Shown piece by piece: positions 35,443-47,218 of a stretch of 64,000 nt of DNA (positions are counted from its first letter, which is position 1; every line of letters starts with the position of its first letter). A model generated the notes under the pieces. The model was given only the letters and a program-made list of their open reading frames with translations, had not been told where the DNA came from and did not search any database. The stretch lies in assembly GCF_025628805.1 (NCBI RefSeq), contig NZ_JAOTBG010000002.1:18875-82874 (forward strand), written 5' to 3'. The position numbers and the translations under genes are program-made. Source of the DNA: Anaplasma capra (GTDB lineage: Bacteria; Pseudomonadota; Alphaproteobacteria; Rickettsiales; Anaplasmataceae).

Positions 35443-35579
35443 TGGGTGCAGTATATTTGGCATATTCGCTCAGCTTTGCCGTTCTATTTTCCTTCGCGGC
35501 GTTTTTGGTGAACGACTACCGCAAGGCTAAGAAAACGCTAGAAGAAATCGTGGCAATGGAAGATGAAGAGGAGGCATAA
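35442..35579 (+). CDS. ccmD: Small membrane protein, probable heme exporter protein CcmD
   Basis: 45 residues: MGAVYLAYSLSFAVLFSFAA then FLVNDYRKAKKTLEEIVAME and an acidic tail. One membrane helix followed by a positively charged, then helical cytosolic stretch is the usual CcmD form. Identification rests mainly on position: it starts on the surE stop (TGATG) and overlaps ccmE by 17 bp. CcmD helps release holo-CcmE from the CcmABC exporter. CcmD proteins are short and divergent, so the call is moderate. Confidence 0.65.
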   Translation: MGAVYLAYSLSFAVLFSFAAFLVNDYRKAKKTLEEIVAMEDEEEA

Positions 35580-35961
35580 GAGGCTACTCATTATTGTTGT
35601 GTCCTTCTGCGCTGTCGGATTAGTGCTACTATTCATACTATCCGAACTACGGAGGAACATTTCTTTTTTCTATACCACCAGCGAGCTGTTGTCGGGCCCA
35701 CACAGAAACCCCAATGCACCGGTAAGAGTGGGTGGCATGGTGATCAAAGGCAGTGTAGTAAGAGATGCCAGCGGTGTTGTGTCTTTTGACTTAACAGATC
35801 TTAATACAGAGCTCAAAGTGATCTACTCCGGCGTACTCCCCCCTTTGTTTGGGGAGGGAGTGGGTGCTGTAGCAAAGGGGAGATTATTGGACGGAAAGTT
35901 CGTGGCAGACGAGGTGCTGGCAAAGCATGACGAGAAGTACATGCCTAAAAAGTATAAATAA
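35563..35961 (+). CDS. ccmE: Cytochrome c-type biogenesis heme chaperone CcmE
   Basis: Periplasmic, membrane-anchored heme chaperone of the System I cytochrome c maturation pathway, 132 residues. A basic N-terminus and anchor (MKRRHKRLLIIVVSFCAVGL) precede the OB-like domain (VRVGGMVIKGSV...FDLTDLN). The covalent heme-binding histidine is H122 in AKHDEKY, with Y126. Overlaps the ccmD-like ORF. Other ccm genes are elsewhere in the genome. Confidence 0.96.
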   Translation: MKRRHKRLLIIVVSFCAVGLVLLFILSELRRNISFFYTTSELLSGPHRNPNAPVRVGGMVIKGSVVRDASGVVSFDLTDLNTELKVIYSGVLPPLFGEGVGAVAKGRLLDGKFVADEVLAKHDEKYMPKKYK

Positions 35962-36063
35962 CACTCCAAGAAATCTTGCGGAGTTACAGCAAGACGCACA
36001 TTAACCGCAGTGGGCCCCAGTCGCTGCACCATCACACTGGAGAATATGTACAAAAGACGGGAA

Positions 36064-36753
36064 TTAACGCATCCCTATTAAGCGTAAGATCTCATCAACC
36101 TTAACCGAGGGGTCAGGACTCTGGGTTATGGGGCGCCCAATAACTAGATAATCTGCTCCTTCCGAAAGAGCTTCCATAGGCGTTTTGACTCGCTTCTGAT
36201 CATCAGTACCAGTGGTGATACGAATCCCAGGAGTGACAAGCTTTATCCCGGGGTGCAGCTTACGTATTGGGCCAACTTCATGAGCCGAGCACACCACGGC
36301 ACGGAGCCCCGCATCCACTGCCAGATCAACCAGTCGCATAACATAGGACTCCAAGGACTTCCTTACCCCCAAAAAGGCAGAAAGGTCATCTTCATCGAGG
36401 CTCGTAAGCACCGTAACACCAGCCAGCAATATGTTTGTATCTAACAAGGCATCAAGCGATGAACGGATCATGCTCTTACCTCCACTAACATGAATTGTGA
36501 GCATGGCAATATCTAGGCACTTCACCGCATTGATTGCCCTCGCTACTGTGTTCGGGATGTCATGAAGCTTAAGATCGAGAAACACTGGAACACCGAGCTC
36601 TATGATCCTCTGCACGCCCGAAGTACCATACAACGAAAAAAATTCTAGCCCTAGCTTCACCATGGCAACTTTACTGCGCACCGCCTTAGTTAGCGCAACG
36701 GCACGGTCAATATCCATCATGTCCAGCGCACAAATTATCGGGTTATTGGGCAT
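36064..36753 (-). CDS. pyrF: Orotidine 5'-phosphate decarboxylase
   Basis: Final step of UMP synthesis. About 229 residues from [14 protein letters not shown]. The catalytic D-x-K-x2-D appears in [13 protein letters not shown], and phosphate-binding motifs include VTPGIR and [11 protein letters not shown]. The frame is open to 36810, but the family starts at the chosen ATG, which overlaps the end of tatD by 11 bp, suggesting coupling. Confidence 0.95.
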   Translation of the reverse strand: MPNNPIICALDMMDIDRAVALTKAVRSKVAMVKLGLEFFSLYGTSGVQRIIELGVPVFLDLKLHDIPNTVARAINAVKCLDIAMLTIHVSGGKSMIRSSLDALLDTNILLAGVTVLTSLDEDDLSAFLGVRKSLESYVMRLVDLAVDAGLRAVVCSAHEVGPIRKLHPGIKLVTPGIRITTGTDDQKRVKTPMEALSEGADYLVIGRPITQSPDPSVKVDEILRLIGMR

Positions 36754-37531
36754 TGTAGTGACGTGAACATTTATCAAAAAGCGTGAAAAAATTCCTGGTG
36801 GTAATCTCACTTACAGCTTCAACGCTCTCCCCCCAAATCTGAGAAAGGCATTCCACAACTAATCTAGTCATGGCAGGAAAGTTGGTCTTACCCCTGTAAG
36901 GCTCCGGACACAAAAACGGGGAATCGGTCTCAACCAAAACTCTGTCCTTGGGCACAAATTTGGCAATCTCCCTGAGGGATGCAGCATTTTTAAAGGTCAG
37001 TATCCCGGAGAAAGAAATATACAATCCAACATCTAAAGAGTTCTTAGCCAGCTCCATGGATGAAGCAAAGCAGTGCATTACACCCCTAAACTCACCAACT
37101 TTCATCTCAGAAGCGCAAATTTCCGCCATTTTTGCATCAGCGTTCCTGGAGTGAATGATTACCGGTAAACCTAGCTCTCTAGCCGCGGAGATGTGGGCCA
37201 CAAAATTTTTTTCCTGGCGATCTATACCATCTTCGCATCTGTAAAAGTCCAGCCCGGTCTCTCCTAGACCTATGACTTTGTCACCCTGAGCCAACTGAAT
37301 TAAGTCCTCAGCAGAAACTGACTCCCCCTCAGTACTATTACATGGATGTACCCCAACAGATGCGTACACTTGCTTGTGATCGTTCGAAATCTTCAATAAC
37401 GCAGGAAATTCTTTGAGCGTGGTGCACACAGTTTGCATCAGCGTCACACCCGCATCTACAGCCTGACTCACTATACCACACACTTCAGAGTCATCAAAGT
37501 GGTTCAGGTGGCAGTGCGAATCCACAATCAT
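36743..37531 (-). CDS. tatD: TatD-family metal-dependent hydrolase
   Basis: 262 residues, TIM-barrel DNase family. Metal ligands are visible: DSHCHLNHF at the N-terminus, the glutamate in [11 protein letters not shown], the histidine in [21 protein letters not shown] and the aspartate in [10 protein letters not shown]. Family members show 3'-5' DNase activity; the physiological role is not settled. Followed by overlapping pyrF. Upstream leuS ends 207 bp away. Confidence 0.94.
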   Translation of the reverse strand: MIVDSHCHLNHFDDSEVCGIVSQAVDAGVTLMQTVCTTLKEFPALLKISNDHKQVYASVGVHPCNSTEGESVSAEDLIQLAQGDKVIGLGETGLDFYRCEDGIDRQEKNFVAHISAARELGLPVIIHSRNADAKMAEICASEMKVGEFRGVMHCFASSMELAKNSLDVGLYISFSGILTFKNAASLREIAKFVPKDRVLVETDSPFLCPEPYRGKTNFPAMTRLVVECLSQIWGESVEAVSEITTRNFFTLFDKCSRHYNAQ

Positions 37532-37737
37532 GTTGGGAACCTAACTCAGAACCCCCATTCTAGCAAATTTATGTGGAAGCACAACGTCTGGCACATCCAG
37601 CCACCAGCACGTATGTAGCGCTCTCCCTCTGGCTCATTCTCACCTTCGCATTGGTCAACAACAGTAATGGCCGCGCACCAAAGTCAGATATCCGAAGGTA
37701 CCTGGCCGAATTGCAATCAGCGCTACTGAACGAAATG

Positions 37738-40215
37738 TCACTTCGTTACAATGTTCACGACCCTACCTGGCACGAAGTAAATGTTACGGATTTCGCTACC
37801 ACTGAGCTTACGCTGCGCAATTTTAATAGCTTCAGCCTTAACCGCCTCACCATCACACTGTGGGCTCACCTCCATGGTGCCACAAAGTTTGCCATTAACC
37901 TGTACCGCGATCGTAACAAGATCTTCTGTTATCAATTCTTCCCGAATAGCAGGCCACTCCCTATCACACAACATGCCCTCACCACCTATGCGCTCCCACA
38001 GCTTCTCTGCTATATGAGGAACAAAGGGCTCCATGACCCTGAGTAAAATGCACACCGACTCGTTAAGCGCTGACTTACCAGCACCACATTTCATCATATC
38101 AACAACAATGTTGCTCATCTCCCTAAATTTAGCTACCGCACAATTCAGCCTATTATGCTCCATATCAGCGCTCAGGCCCCGCAGAATCTTGTGTATACTA
38201 GACAGGTATACGCAATCCTCACCACTCACATCAGAATTGTCGAAGTTCGCACTGATCGAATTATTGCCCTCAAACAATTTCCACAAGCGCTCCAAATATC
38301 TCCAAGCACCCTCTACACCAACATCTGACCATTCTATGTCGCGCTCCGGAGGAGTGTCAGACAGCATAAACAATCTAACTGTGTCTGCGCCGTACTTTTC
38401 TATTATACCGCTAGGATCAACAACATTTTTTTTAGATTTACTCATTTTTTCGACTTTTCCGCGCTGCACAGCCTCACCTGCTTTGATCATTTTCTGCGCA
38501 TCTTGCGGGAACAAGTAATTCCCAGCCGTGTCCCTATATACCGAGTGGCATACCATACCTTGTGTAATTAGGTTACGAAACGGCTCTTCCACCTCGAGAT
38601 AACCACACTTTTTCAGCGCTCTGCAGAAAAATCTCGCGTATAACAGGTGAAGAACGGCGTGCTCCACCCCCCCTACGTAATAGTCAACAGGCAACAGCCT
38701 GTTGCAGTCAGCAGCGTTGATTCCTCCCTTTTCGCTACAAAATGCAGCAAAGTACCAAGATGACTCAAAAAAAGTGTCAAACGTGTCTGTCTCGCGTTGG
38801 GCGTCTGACCGACACTTTGGACACTGTACATACTTCCACGTTGGATGATTGTCCAGAGGATTCCCTCCCTTGGAGAAGTCTACATCCTTGGGCAAAGACA
38901 CGGGTAAGTCACGCCTGTCCACCGGTACGACACCGCATCGCTTACAGTGCACAACAGGAATGGGGCATCCCCAATAACGCTGCCTGGATATTCCCCAATC
39001 ATGCAGGCGATAGTTCGTAACACGCCTACAATTATCTATGGACTCCAGGTTTTGTATCATGGTGTCACGCGCCTCATTAACCCTGAGGCCATTTAAAAAT
39101 TCAGAGTTGATGTAAGTGCCGTCCCCAGAATAAGCCTCCTTTTGCAAATCATGGTGCACTCCACTATCAGGACGCACTACTTGGTGTATATCAAGACCGT
39201 GGACAACTGCAAATTCAAAGTCCCTCTGATCATGGGCTGGACACCCGAAAACCGCACCTGTACCGTATTCTGATAGTACGTAGTTCGCGACGTAAATCGG
39301 CAGTTTCCTATTCAAGAGCGGATGCGTCGCGAAAAGCCCGGTGTCCACGCCAGTTTTTTTCTTGTCCTCATCACCCGAGAGTTCGAGCACCATACCGTTT
39401 ACGCGCGCGGTAAAATCTTCATCCTCAACGTACTGCAGTATGGGATGATCAGCAGATACAGCACAGAATGACGCACCAAACAGCATTTGTGGCATCGTAG
39501 AAAATACCTCTAACTTCTGCCCACAGCTAGCCTCAAATTCAATAATAACCCCCTCAACCCTACCTATCCATCTCTGCTGCATCAGCCTCACCTTCTCAGG
39601 CCAACCAGCAAGGGTTTGCAATCCATCTAGCAAGCTGTCAGCAAAATCGGTAATTCTCAAGAACCACTGAAACAGCTTACGGCGTTCAACCTTGGCACCC
39701 GACCTCCATCCCCTACCATCAACTACCTGCTCATTAGCCAGCACTGTATTGTCCACGGGATCCCAATTTACCCAGGCCTCTTTTCGATACGCTAGACCGT
39801 GCTGCAAAAAATCGAGAAAAAAACTCTGCTCATGCTTGTAGTAATCTTCCTCACAAGTTGTAATTTCCCTATCCCAGTTATATGAAATGCCAACAGATTT
39901 TAACTGCTCACGCATGGATTCTATATTGCTTGCAGTCCACGAAGCAGGATTGACCCCATATGAAAGCGCAGCATTCTCTGCAGGAAGCCCAAACGCGTCC
40001 CACCCTATAGGATGCAACACTTTGAACCCGCAGGCACGCTTGTACCGCGCAATTACATCGCCTATCGCATAGTTGCGTATGTGCCCCATATGTATGCTAC
40101 CAGACGGGTAAGGAAACATCCCCAAAACATAACAATTTGCCCCCTCACCCCCGGCAATTTCAAAATTCCACCGTTTTTGTATTTCTTTTTCAACTAGCCT
40201 GAAGTTGTAACTCAT
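37738..40215 (-). CDS. leuS: Leucyl-tRNA synthetase
   Basis: 825 residues. HIGH motif as HMGH (42-45, in [13 protein letters not shown]) and KMSKS (590-594). The editing CP1 domain lies between them, with [19 protein letters not shown]. The C-terminal block ending [19 protein letters not shown] is normal. A plus-strand ORF across its 3' end (to 38046) is shadow. Upstream is a 400-bp AT-rich divergent gap. Confidence 0.97.
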   Translation of the reverse strand: MSYNFRLVEKEIQKRWNFEIAGGEGANCYVLGMFPYPSGSIHMGHIRNYAIGDVIARYKRACGFKVLHPIGWDAFGLPAENAALSYGVNPASWTASNIESMREQLKSVGISYNWDREITTCEEDYYKHEQSFFLDFLQHGLAYRKEAWVNWDPVDNTVLANEQVVDGRGWRSGAKVERRKLFQWFLRITDFADSLLDGLQTLAGWPEKVRLMQQRWIGRVEGVIIEFEASCGQKLEVFSTMPQMLFGASFCAVSADHPILQYVEDEDFTARVNGMVLELSGDEDKKKTGVDTGLFATHPLLNRKLPIYVANYVLSEYGTGAVFGCPAHDQRDFEFAVVHGLDIHQVVRPDSGVHHDLQKEAYSGDGTYINSEFLNGLRVNEARDTMIQNLESIDNCRRVTNYRLHDWGISRQRYWGCPIPVVHCKRCGVVPVDRRDLPVSLPKDVDFSKGGNPLDNHPTWKYVQCPKCRSDAQRETDTFDTFFESSWYFAAFCSEKGGINAADCNRLLPVDYYVGGVEHAVLHLLYARFFCRALKKCGYLEVEEPFRNLITQGMVCHSVYRDTAGNYLFPQDAQKMIKAGEAVQRGKVEKMSKSKKNVVDPSGIIEKYGADTVRLFMLSDTPPERDIEWSDVGVEGAWRYLERLWKLFEGNNSISANFDNSDVSGEDCVYLSSIHKILRGLSADMEHNRLNCAVAKFREMSNIVVDMMKCGAGKSALNESVCILLRVMEPFVPHIAEKLWERIGGEGMLCDREWPAIREELITEDLVTIAVQVNGKLCGTMEVSPQCDGEAVKAEAIKIAQRKLSGSEIRNIYFVPGRVVNIVTK

Positions 40216-40614
40216 GCTAAGTAAATCTCAACCAATTGACAAAATTACATGCCGTTCAGATTATAACGTTATGCCTATTAAGTACACCACAACCTCAACA
40301 ATAAAAAAGTATGCGGTCATAGCATATAATCCAGTACTGGCATTAATATCAGACACATATAAACATAAAAGCCATTAGTGTGTAATTGTCATATTGATCA
40401 CAATCCTAAGCAGAGGCTGATTTGCTTAGCACAAGAAGTTTGACCTATGCTTTATTAGAAAATTAATCAATTGTATATAAATATGATACCATTCCACGTA
40501 AGCTATACTCACAGTGTTATCGCATTCAGTATCGGGTTGGCTGTTAGTATGCCTTTCGTTGTATAGAAATAGTCGCAAAAAGATATAAATTCCAAATACC
40601 GGGTGGGGAGTTCT
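40216..40614. other. AT-rich divergent region between leuS and the HTH gene
   Basis: About 400 bp, clearly more AT-rich than the coding surroundings, with no gene or tRNA seen. TATAAA at 40584-40589, 26 bp before the HTH ATG, makes a good -10; a TTGTAT lies 19 bp further upstream. TTGACC near 40440 could be part of another promoter. The region presumably holds promoters for both flanking genes. Confidence 0.45.
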
Positions 40615-40938
40615 ATGATAGAAAAGCATGGGCCTAATGGGCAAAAGATAAAGCCTCAAATTTTAGGTATTATAAAAGAGATCATACATAAAAGTCAGTG
40701 GAACCAGATAGCTGCGGCTAAGGTGCTGGGCGTTGACCAACCCAAAGTTTCTCAAATAATCAACGGTAAGGCAGCCGGCTTCTCCCTGGAAAGGTTGTTG
40801 GTGTTTCTACTAAGACTGCAATGCAAGATAGAGCTTTCAGTATCTATGAACAAGACTGGGCTCACAAACATGGATGAGCAGGTTGCAGACAATTTGGACG
40901 CAATAAATCTCATAGTGTTGTCTAAGGACGACTACTAA
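40615..40938 (+). CDS. XRE/HigA-type helix-turn-helix protein, orphan
   Basis: 107 residues from MIEKHGPNGQKIKPQILGII. The HTH is WNQIAAAKVLGVDQPKVSQI followed by INGKAAGFSLERLLVFLLRL, the pattern of HigA-like antitoxins (HTH_37 type). The C-terminal ~30 residues (DNLDAINLIVLSKDDY) are not typical. No higB-like toxin gene lies beside it, so it may be a free-standing regulator or a relic antitoxin. The start is fixed by GGGGAG five bases before ATG 40615. A perfect 15-bp dyad follows at 40971-40985. Confidence 0.82.
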   Translation: MIEKHGPNGQKIKPQILGIIKEIIHKSQWNQIAAAKVLGVDQPKVSQIINGKAAGFSLERLLVFLLRLQCKIELSVSMNKTGLTNMDEQVADNLDAINLIVLSKDDY

Positions 40939-40970
40939 GCCAAGGTACACATAGTATACAACTCAATCGC

Positions 40971-40985
40971 CGGACAACTTGTCCG
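40971..40985. promoter_or_regulatory. 15-bp perfect dyad after the HTH gene, possible operator
   Basis: CGGACAA-C-TTGTCCG has two 7-bp arms around one base. The one-base loop makes an RNA hairpin unlikely. HTH proteins of the XRE type bind such dyads, so the adjacent gene product is a candidate ligand; this is inference only. Confidence 0.35.
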
Positions 40986-41218
40986 CTACGGTATAGGTTC
41001 ACGGCTATCTTTAGGCTGCCCTGCTTATTCAAAAGATGGACCCCGGCTTTCTGCTAGGAAAGGCGCAGCTGCCCCGTCTGCAGTCCTGTGCAGCAACATA
41101 AAACAGTCAGCAGAGCGCGTCGTACCGCAATACAGTAGCGGCATGAAAGCCGCAGGAGACAACTTCACCTCGTTTGTATGCAAATTTGTATTAGCGATTT
41201 ACGCCAAGCAAGTATGTG

Positions 41219-41248
41219 TTGCACCTATGGTACTTGAGACTGTATAAT
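41219..41248 (+). promoter_or_regulatory. Sigma-70-like promoter for rpoZ
   Basis: A perfect -10 TATAAT (41243-41248) with TTGCAC (41219-41224) 18 bp upstream. Initiation near 41255 would leave a ~30-base leader before the rpoZ ATG at 41284. Confidence 0.55.
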
Positions 41249-41283
41249 CCGGGCATTATGTTGTGATAGTTTTGCGGTGTAAG

Positions 41284-41676
41284 ATGCAGGGGGGAGATTC
41301 CGAGTATTTTTCTTGTTATGACAGCAATAGGTTTAAGCTGGTAATTTTGGCTAGCCAAAGGGCGCATGAGCTGAGCTCTGGCGCGTGCACTGCAGTGGCA
41401 CGCAAGGGGGATAAGAATACAGTCGTCGCCCTGCGCGAGATAGTTGCTGGCCAACTGGATCTTGCTGCCGTCTTTGGGCTAGCAGTACACAGATGCAAAA
41501 AATACCTGGAAGAGTTTACCAATTCGCGGGAAATTGCTGCTGCACGCAGTAGTCAGACAGCTTCCAAGAATTCTAGCCAAGGAATAGGCAAGAACTTCAG
41601 GGAACAAGACCCTGGGTCTGCAGCGTTCTTAGACCAAGAGAAGTTCCTGTCTGGAGGCGGGGAGGAAGGCTTTTAG
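41284..41676 (+). CDS. rpoZ: RNA polymerase omega subunit
   Basis: 130 residues. The family core is [20 protein letters not shown] and [20 protein letters not shown]. Omega assists beta' folding and RNA polymerase assembly. The ~55 residues after the core ([20 protein letters not shown] onward) are Ser/Gly-rich and variable. An in-frame ATG at 41263 is possible, but 41284 (MQGGDSEYF) better fits the promoter spacing and family length. Confidence 0.9.
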   Translation: MQGGDSEYFSCYDSNRFKLVILASQRAHELSSGACTAVARKGDKNTVVALREIVAGQLDLAAVFGLAVHRCKKYLEEFTNSREIAAARSSQTASKNSSQGIGKNFREQDPGSAAFLDQEKFLSGGGEEGF

Positions 41677-41780
41677 CGAAGCGCCCTGGTGCAAATTGGG
41701 TTTATGTGCGCCACAGTTGGTCTTTGCGTTTTGTCTTGCCCGCAAACAACTGTGTTGCTGTAGAGATTTCGGTGTCTACT

Positions 41781-42413
41781 ATGGATAAGCTGAGGTTAGG
41801 CGGTTCTGAACCGAGTGACGATCATTGCTGGAGTAGCGTTGCCCGGCTTACTCGCCCCATGACAGGTAACAGGAAAAAGGTTGTCGCCCATGGAGGATTG
41901 GTGGGTAGCAAACCTGCAGCCGAAAATTATGCCAATAACTGCAGAAGCAAGGCATATTATGGAGGAGGTGAAAAAGCAGCTAAAAGTGTGACCACAGGTG
42001 TCTTGGCTAGAACCGTAACGGGGGAGAGGTGCCATTCATCGCAGAGTTTGGTCTGCACTGAGGAATCAGGGCTGATTTCAAGCATAGACAGTAGAACCAA
42101 AGCCAGAGTAGACAAGGGAAAATATCGAGTAGACGCGGTCATTGACCTGCACGGGTATAGCGAGGCTTCTGCATGTGAGAAACTTATAGACTGTGTTGTA
42201 TCTAGCTTTCAGTCCGGAAAAAGGTGCATACGCGTTATCACGGGATGGGGCAGTACAAACCTCGGCAAGGGCAGCAGCATTAGAAGCAATTTACATAGAT
42301 GGCTCCAGTCCGACACTGTGGCGGATATGGTGCTCTATTATAAGCAGGCAATTCCGGCACACGGGGGAAAGGGAGCGTTTTACGTGTTACTCAGAAGTAA
42401 TAACAAGGCCTAG
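41781..42413 (+). CDS. Smr-domain protein
   Basis: About 210 residues. The C-terminal ~80 residues form an Smr (MutS2 C-terminal) domain: VDAVIDLHGYSEASACEKLI, then RVITGWGSTNLGKGSSIRSN, with the usual DLHG and GxG elements, and the family's closing AIPAHGGKGAFYVLL. Smr domains can have nicking or RNase activity. The N-terminal half is low in family signal. The ATG at 41781 (MDKLRLGGSE) is preferred over 41706. The protein stands alone, without MutS or MutL domains. Confidence 0.85.
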   Translation: MDKLRLGGSEPSDDHCWSSVARLTRPMTGNRKKVVAHGGLVGSKPAAENYANNCRSKAYYGGGEKAAKSVTTGVLARTVTGERCHSSQSLVCTEESGLISSIDSRTKARVDKGKYRVDAVIDLHGYSEASACEKLIDCVVSSFQSGKRCIRVITGWGSTNLGKGSSIRSNLHRWLQSDTVADMVLYYKQAIPAHGGKGAFYVLLRSNNKA

Positions 42414-42523
42414 CGCTTATCTCCAAAAGCAATATTCCGCACCTACCCAGAGGTGCACATTCCTTGACAAACTAAAGCAGAAGGATCAAATACCGATCCA
42501 AAGGGGTGTTGTACACTTATTAA

Positions 42524-44224
<1,701 letters not shown>

Positions 44225-44256
44225 CTCATGCCGTAGCCTGACAGCGATGGCAGCGC

Positions 44257-44901
44257 CTACTTGAAGCCGCGTACGCAGGCAAGTTTCCGTTTCGCAGTCT
44301 CGCCGCGCTGCCCACTGGTATCAAGTCCCCTGACAATTTGCAGTACACGCTTTAGCACTTCTCCTCTGCGACCACCGCAATTTATATGAAAGTCAGCTAG
44401 GCTACGCCTTCTCTCTCTGGGTAACTGCAGGGAAAGTAGAAACTTAATCTCTTGCTCGGAAAGGCCGCGTTGGCTCAGTCTGTGCCACTGCAAAGATTGA
44501 CTGACATCAATGTGCAAAATGAGGTCGCAGCATCTCCAGAATCCCGCTTCTAGTAGCAGAGGAACATCCAACACGATGCAATCATACCCTGCCCTACCCC
44601 GCTCCAGGATAAACCTACGCTGCTTCTCCAGCACAATTGAGTGCACCGCAGATTGAAACTTCCGCCACAGTGGGCCATAAGAAAAAAAATGTTTTGATAG
44701 CTTCTCCCGGGAAATATTACCATCACACACACAGTCAGGAAAATGTTCTGCCACCAAACCCGCTATAGCAGCGCTGTTAGAATACATATCATGCACGACC
44801 TTGTCTGCATCAAATACCGCAGCTCTGCAGGATCGCGCAAACATAGCAGCCACAGTGCTTTTCCCAGAACCCACACCTCCACTCAGTCCTAGAACTACCA
44901 T
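44257..44901 (-). CDS. coaE: Dephospho-CoA kinase
   Basis: Last step of coenzyme A synthesis. About 214 residues from MVVLGLSGGVGSGKSTVAAM. The P-loop GGVGSGKST is canonical, then VFDADKVVHDMY and YDCIVLDVPLLLEAGFW. An ATG six codons upstream (44919) is possible. Converges on thiC with a 32-bp gap. Confidence 0.94.
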   Translation of the reverse strand: MVVLGLSGGVGSGKSTVAAMFARSCRAAVFDADKVVHDMYSNSAAIAGLVAEHFPDCVCDGNISREKLSKHFFSYGPLWRKFQSAVHSIVLEKQRRFILERGRAGYDCIVLDVPLLLEAGFWRCCDLILHIDVSQSLQWHRLSQRGLSEQEIKFLLSLQLPRERRRSLADFHINCGGRRGEVLKRVLQIVRGLDTSGQRGETAKRKLACVRGFK

Positions 44902-45218
44902 ACATACTCCACATAGCAACAGCGATCATATCACAAAAGCTACACGGGGTAGAATTGCCATACTTCCCCGCATGGTCAAATATGTGACGAATTTACACCG
45001 AATACAGCCTGGTTGGCTTACTGTACGCACATCGGAACATCAGCGGGTTCGGCCCCGGGCACCGGCATGCCACCTAAGAGACGCGTTGTTGCCCATGCGA
45101 AATCTCGCGGGAAGCGCCAGCAAATGCGGCACAACTATGGCAAGGAGTGCAAGGCTTAAGAAAGAATGTACCATTTTCCGACAAAGTGCTGTACCCTAGA
45201 CCGGCCTCGTATACACAA
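44902..45218. other. Divergent intergenic region between coaE and tsaC
   Basis: About 317 bp. No gene, tRNA or convincing promoter is seen. Composition is similar to coding DNA, and short ORFs here match nothing. Presumably carries the two divergent promoters. Confidence 0.4.
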
Positions 45219-45857
45219 ATGAGGTATGTTGCCTGGGTGAAGACGGGATTTGGTGTGACGTTTACAATACAGCAGGTCGTTGAAGCACTGAAGAAAGAAC
45301 AAGTGGTCTGCTTCCCTACAGACACGCTTTACGCCCTGGCGTGCAGCGCTTTTAGCACAAATGCGGTACAGCGTTTGTATGAGATCAAAAGGCGGCAGCA
45401 CCACAAACCCATTCCCCTGCTGCTAAGCAGCTCGGCTATGCTCCGGGAATTTTCTTCACTCAGAGATGAGGACTGGGCGATAATTGAGCGCTTGTCATCC
45501 AAGCCGGTAACATTCGTGGTTCCATTGCACCACACCGGAAGGTTGCCACACAGGTTTTTCAATGGCACCGTGGGAGTCAGAGTGCCCAATCATGCGAAGG
45601 CCCTTGCCATATTACAAGAATTCGGTGCACCAGTGGCTGCAACCAGCGCCAATTTATCTGGAATGCCAAACGCAAGATGCGCATCGGACATTCCCCAAGA
45701 AATACTAGATCGCGTGTCAGCATTCATAGAAGACGATTCGGAAGTAAGTGGAACGTGCTCCACTGTTTTCGATTTACAGTCACGTAAGGTATTCAGGCCC
45801 GGCATGCTTTCAGAGCGCAGAATTACCAGGGTAGTAGAATCCTGTGGGAAGATATAA
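45219..45857 (+). CDS. tsaC: L-threonylcarbamoyladenylate synthase (TsaC/Sua5/YrdC family)
   Basis: Makes threonylcarbamoyl-AMP for t6A37 modification of ANN-decoding tRNAs. About 212 residues from MRYVAWVKTGFG. The YrdC fold signatures are VVCFPTDTLYALACSAF, IKRRQHHKPIPLLL and PVAATSANLSGMPN, with GTVGVRVPNH between. There is no C-terminal Sua5 domain. Its final TAATG shares a base with holB. The ATG at 45219 is preferred to 45147. Confidence 0.92.
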   Translation: MRYVAWVKTGFGVTFTIQQVVEALKKEQVVCFPTDTLYALACSAFSTNAVQRLYEIKRRQHHKPIPLLLSSSAMLREFSSLRDEDWAIIERLSSKPVTFVVPLHHTGRLPHRFFNGTVGVRVPNHAKALAILQEFGAPVAATSANLSGMPNARCASDIPQEILDRVSAFIEDDSEVSGTCSTVFDLQSRKVFRPGMLSERRITRVVESCGKI

Positions 45858-46732
45858 TGGAATTAGTTGTAGGACATACCACACAAAAGGACACTTTGCT
45901 TAGAAATAGTGACACTACAGTGTGGCTGTTGTGTGGAAAACGAGGCATAGGCAAGTGCACGCTCGCACGCGCCTATGCAAAACACGTAACGCAATCTACG
46001 GAACTGGAGTCAAATCCAGATGTCATGGTTATAGAGAACACCCATGAACCAATAAACGTAGATAAGGTGCGAGAAATGAAGCATTTTCTCCACATGACCG
46101 CCATAAACTCTGATCGAAAAGTGGCAATAGTGGACAGTATTGATGATCTAAATATAAACTCCATCAACGCCATGCTGAAGACTTTGGAGGAGCCACCAGA
46201 AGGTTCACTAACACTTCTCATTTGCCACAATCTGCACAGTATTCCAATGGTGCTGAGATCTAGGTGCGCCACACTACTCTTTCATGAGCTAAGCCCAGAA
46301 GAAACAAAGTTGGTAATTGATCACAACTTTTCAGGTACACAACATCTGAGTGACAAAATAGCCAGCCTGTACCCCGGTACTCCCGGTATGGTAACAGAAG
46401 ATATAGATAAGGAAATATCCTTATATGAGAATTTTGTGGCCATAGTACATCAAAAGAGTCTCGCACCAGTCAAGGACATCCTCGAGGTAGATCTACCGTT
46501 GCACAAGGTGGAGTACATCTTGCTACGGGTTATATCAGACATCATTTATGATATTTTAGATAGAAATCCAGAAAATCGCACATGCTGTGATGGAACTATC
46601 ATAGATATGCTGGAAAGATACCATAAGGCTCAAGAGATATTTCGCACGGCCCACACCATGCATCTCCAGGAAAATGTCACCATTCTCAGAGCTTTGGAGA
46701 TAATAGCAGGTAGAAGCGCGACAATTGAGTGA
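45857..46732 (+). CDS. holB: DNA polymerase III delta' subunit-like clamp-loader protein
   Basis: 291 residues. AAA+ ATPase fold with a Walker A WLLCGKRGIGKCTLARAYAK; the sensor and central segment NINSINAMLKTLEEPPEGSL followed by RSRCATLLFHELS matches delta' (arginine finger SRC). The zinc-module cysteines of DnaX are absent, which favours delta' over tau/gamma. Acts in loading the beta clamp. Starts inside the tsaC stop codon. Confidence 0.87.
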   Translation: MELVVGHTTQKDTLLRNSDTTVWLLCGKRGIGKCTLARAYAKHVTQSTELESNPDVMVIENTHEPINVDKVREMKHFLHMTAINSDRKVAIVDSIDDLNINSINAMLKTLEEPPEGSLTLLICHNLHSIPMVLRSRCATLLFHELSPEETKLVIDHNFSGTQHLSDKIASLYPGTPGMVTEDIDKEISLYENFVAIVHQKSLAPVKDILEVDLPLHKVEYILLRVISDIIYDILDRNPENRTCCDGTIIDMLERYHKAQEIFRTAHTMHLQENVTILRALEIIAGRSATIE

Positions 46733-46942
46733 AAAGAGGTTAATGCATTCTCAATAGTGATACTAAAGCGCGTGCATGCCCCACCAGCCGCACTCATGGA
46801 GCGTATATGCCTCGCGTTTATTACACAAAGTCAATGACACTTAATAATGCATTAGGCAATAGCGACAAATTTAGTTGACTATACGAACTAACCTAATATC
46901 CTAGGTCCAATTAACTTATGTCAAGAGTTAGGGGTTTTACTT

Positions 46943-47218
46943 ATGAGTAAGGAGATCATAGTCAGAGCATTGATGTCGAATCTGGGTTTTACAAAAAAAG
47001 ATTCTAGCGGTGCCTACGATGTGGTTATGTCAGCGATAAAGACTGCGCTGGAAACTCACCATTCCATACGTCTACACAACGTTGGCACGCTGCATGTTAT
47101 TCAGTGCGCTGAGAAGAAATATCACAATCCCAAAACTGGTCGTCTTGAAACTCTTCCCCCAAAGAGGAGGGTGAGGTTTAGGTCCAGTAGAAAGCTTCTG
47201 GACACAGTGAATGTGTAG
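46943..47218 (+). CDS. HU/IHF-family DNA-binding protein
   Basis: 91 residues, the normal size. Family features: N-terminal helices, SAIKTALETHHSIRLHNVGT and the DNA-binding arm YHNPKTGRLETLPPKRRVRF ending in RSSRKLL. It bends DNA and compacts the nucleoid. The sequence does not decide between HU and IHF. TTAGGGG upstream of the ATG serves as ribosome site. It is followed by a 578-bp G/T-rich gene-free stretch. Confidence 0.93.
   Translation: MSKEIIVRALMSNLGFTKKDSSGAYDVVMSAIKTALETHHSIRLHNVGTLHVIQCAEKKYHNPKTGRLETLPPKRRVRFRSSRKLLDTVNV

Larger units (their letters stand above)
40939..41283. other. Intergenic region before rpoZ
   Basis: 345 bp with no recognised gene. It holds the dyad CGGACAA-C-TTGTCCG (40971-40985) 33 bp after the HTH gene, and the rpoZ promoter near its end. 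The middle (41040-41140) is GC-rich with several short complementary segments, but I cannot match it to 4.5S, 6S or tmRNA consensus. Confidence 0.45.

Noticed and set aside
37573-38046. 157-residue plus-strand ORF
   Set aside because: Most of it lies antisense to the conserved end of leuS; no family signal and no ribosome site.
40939-41218. Possible 4.5S or 6S RNA in the gap before rpoZ
   Set aside because: Short resemblance to the SRP RNA loop (GGAAAGGCGCAGC) but no matching long stem.
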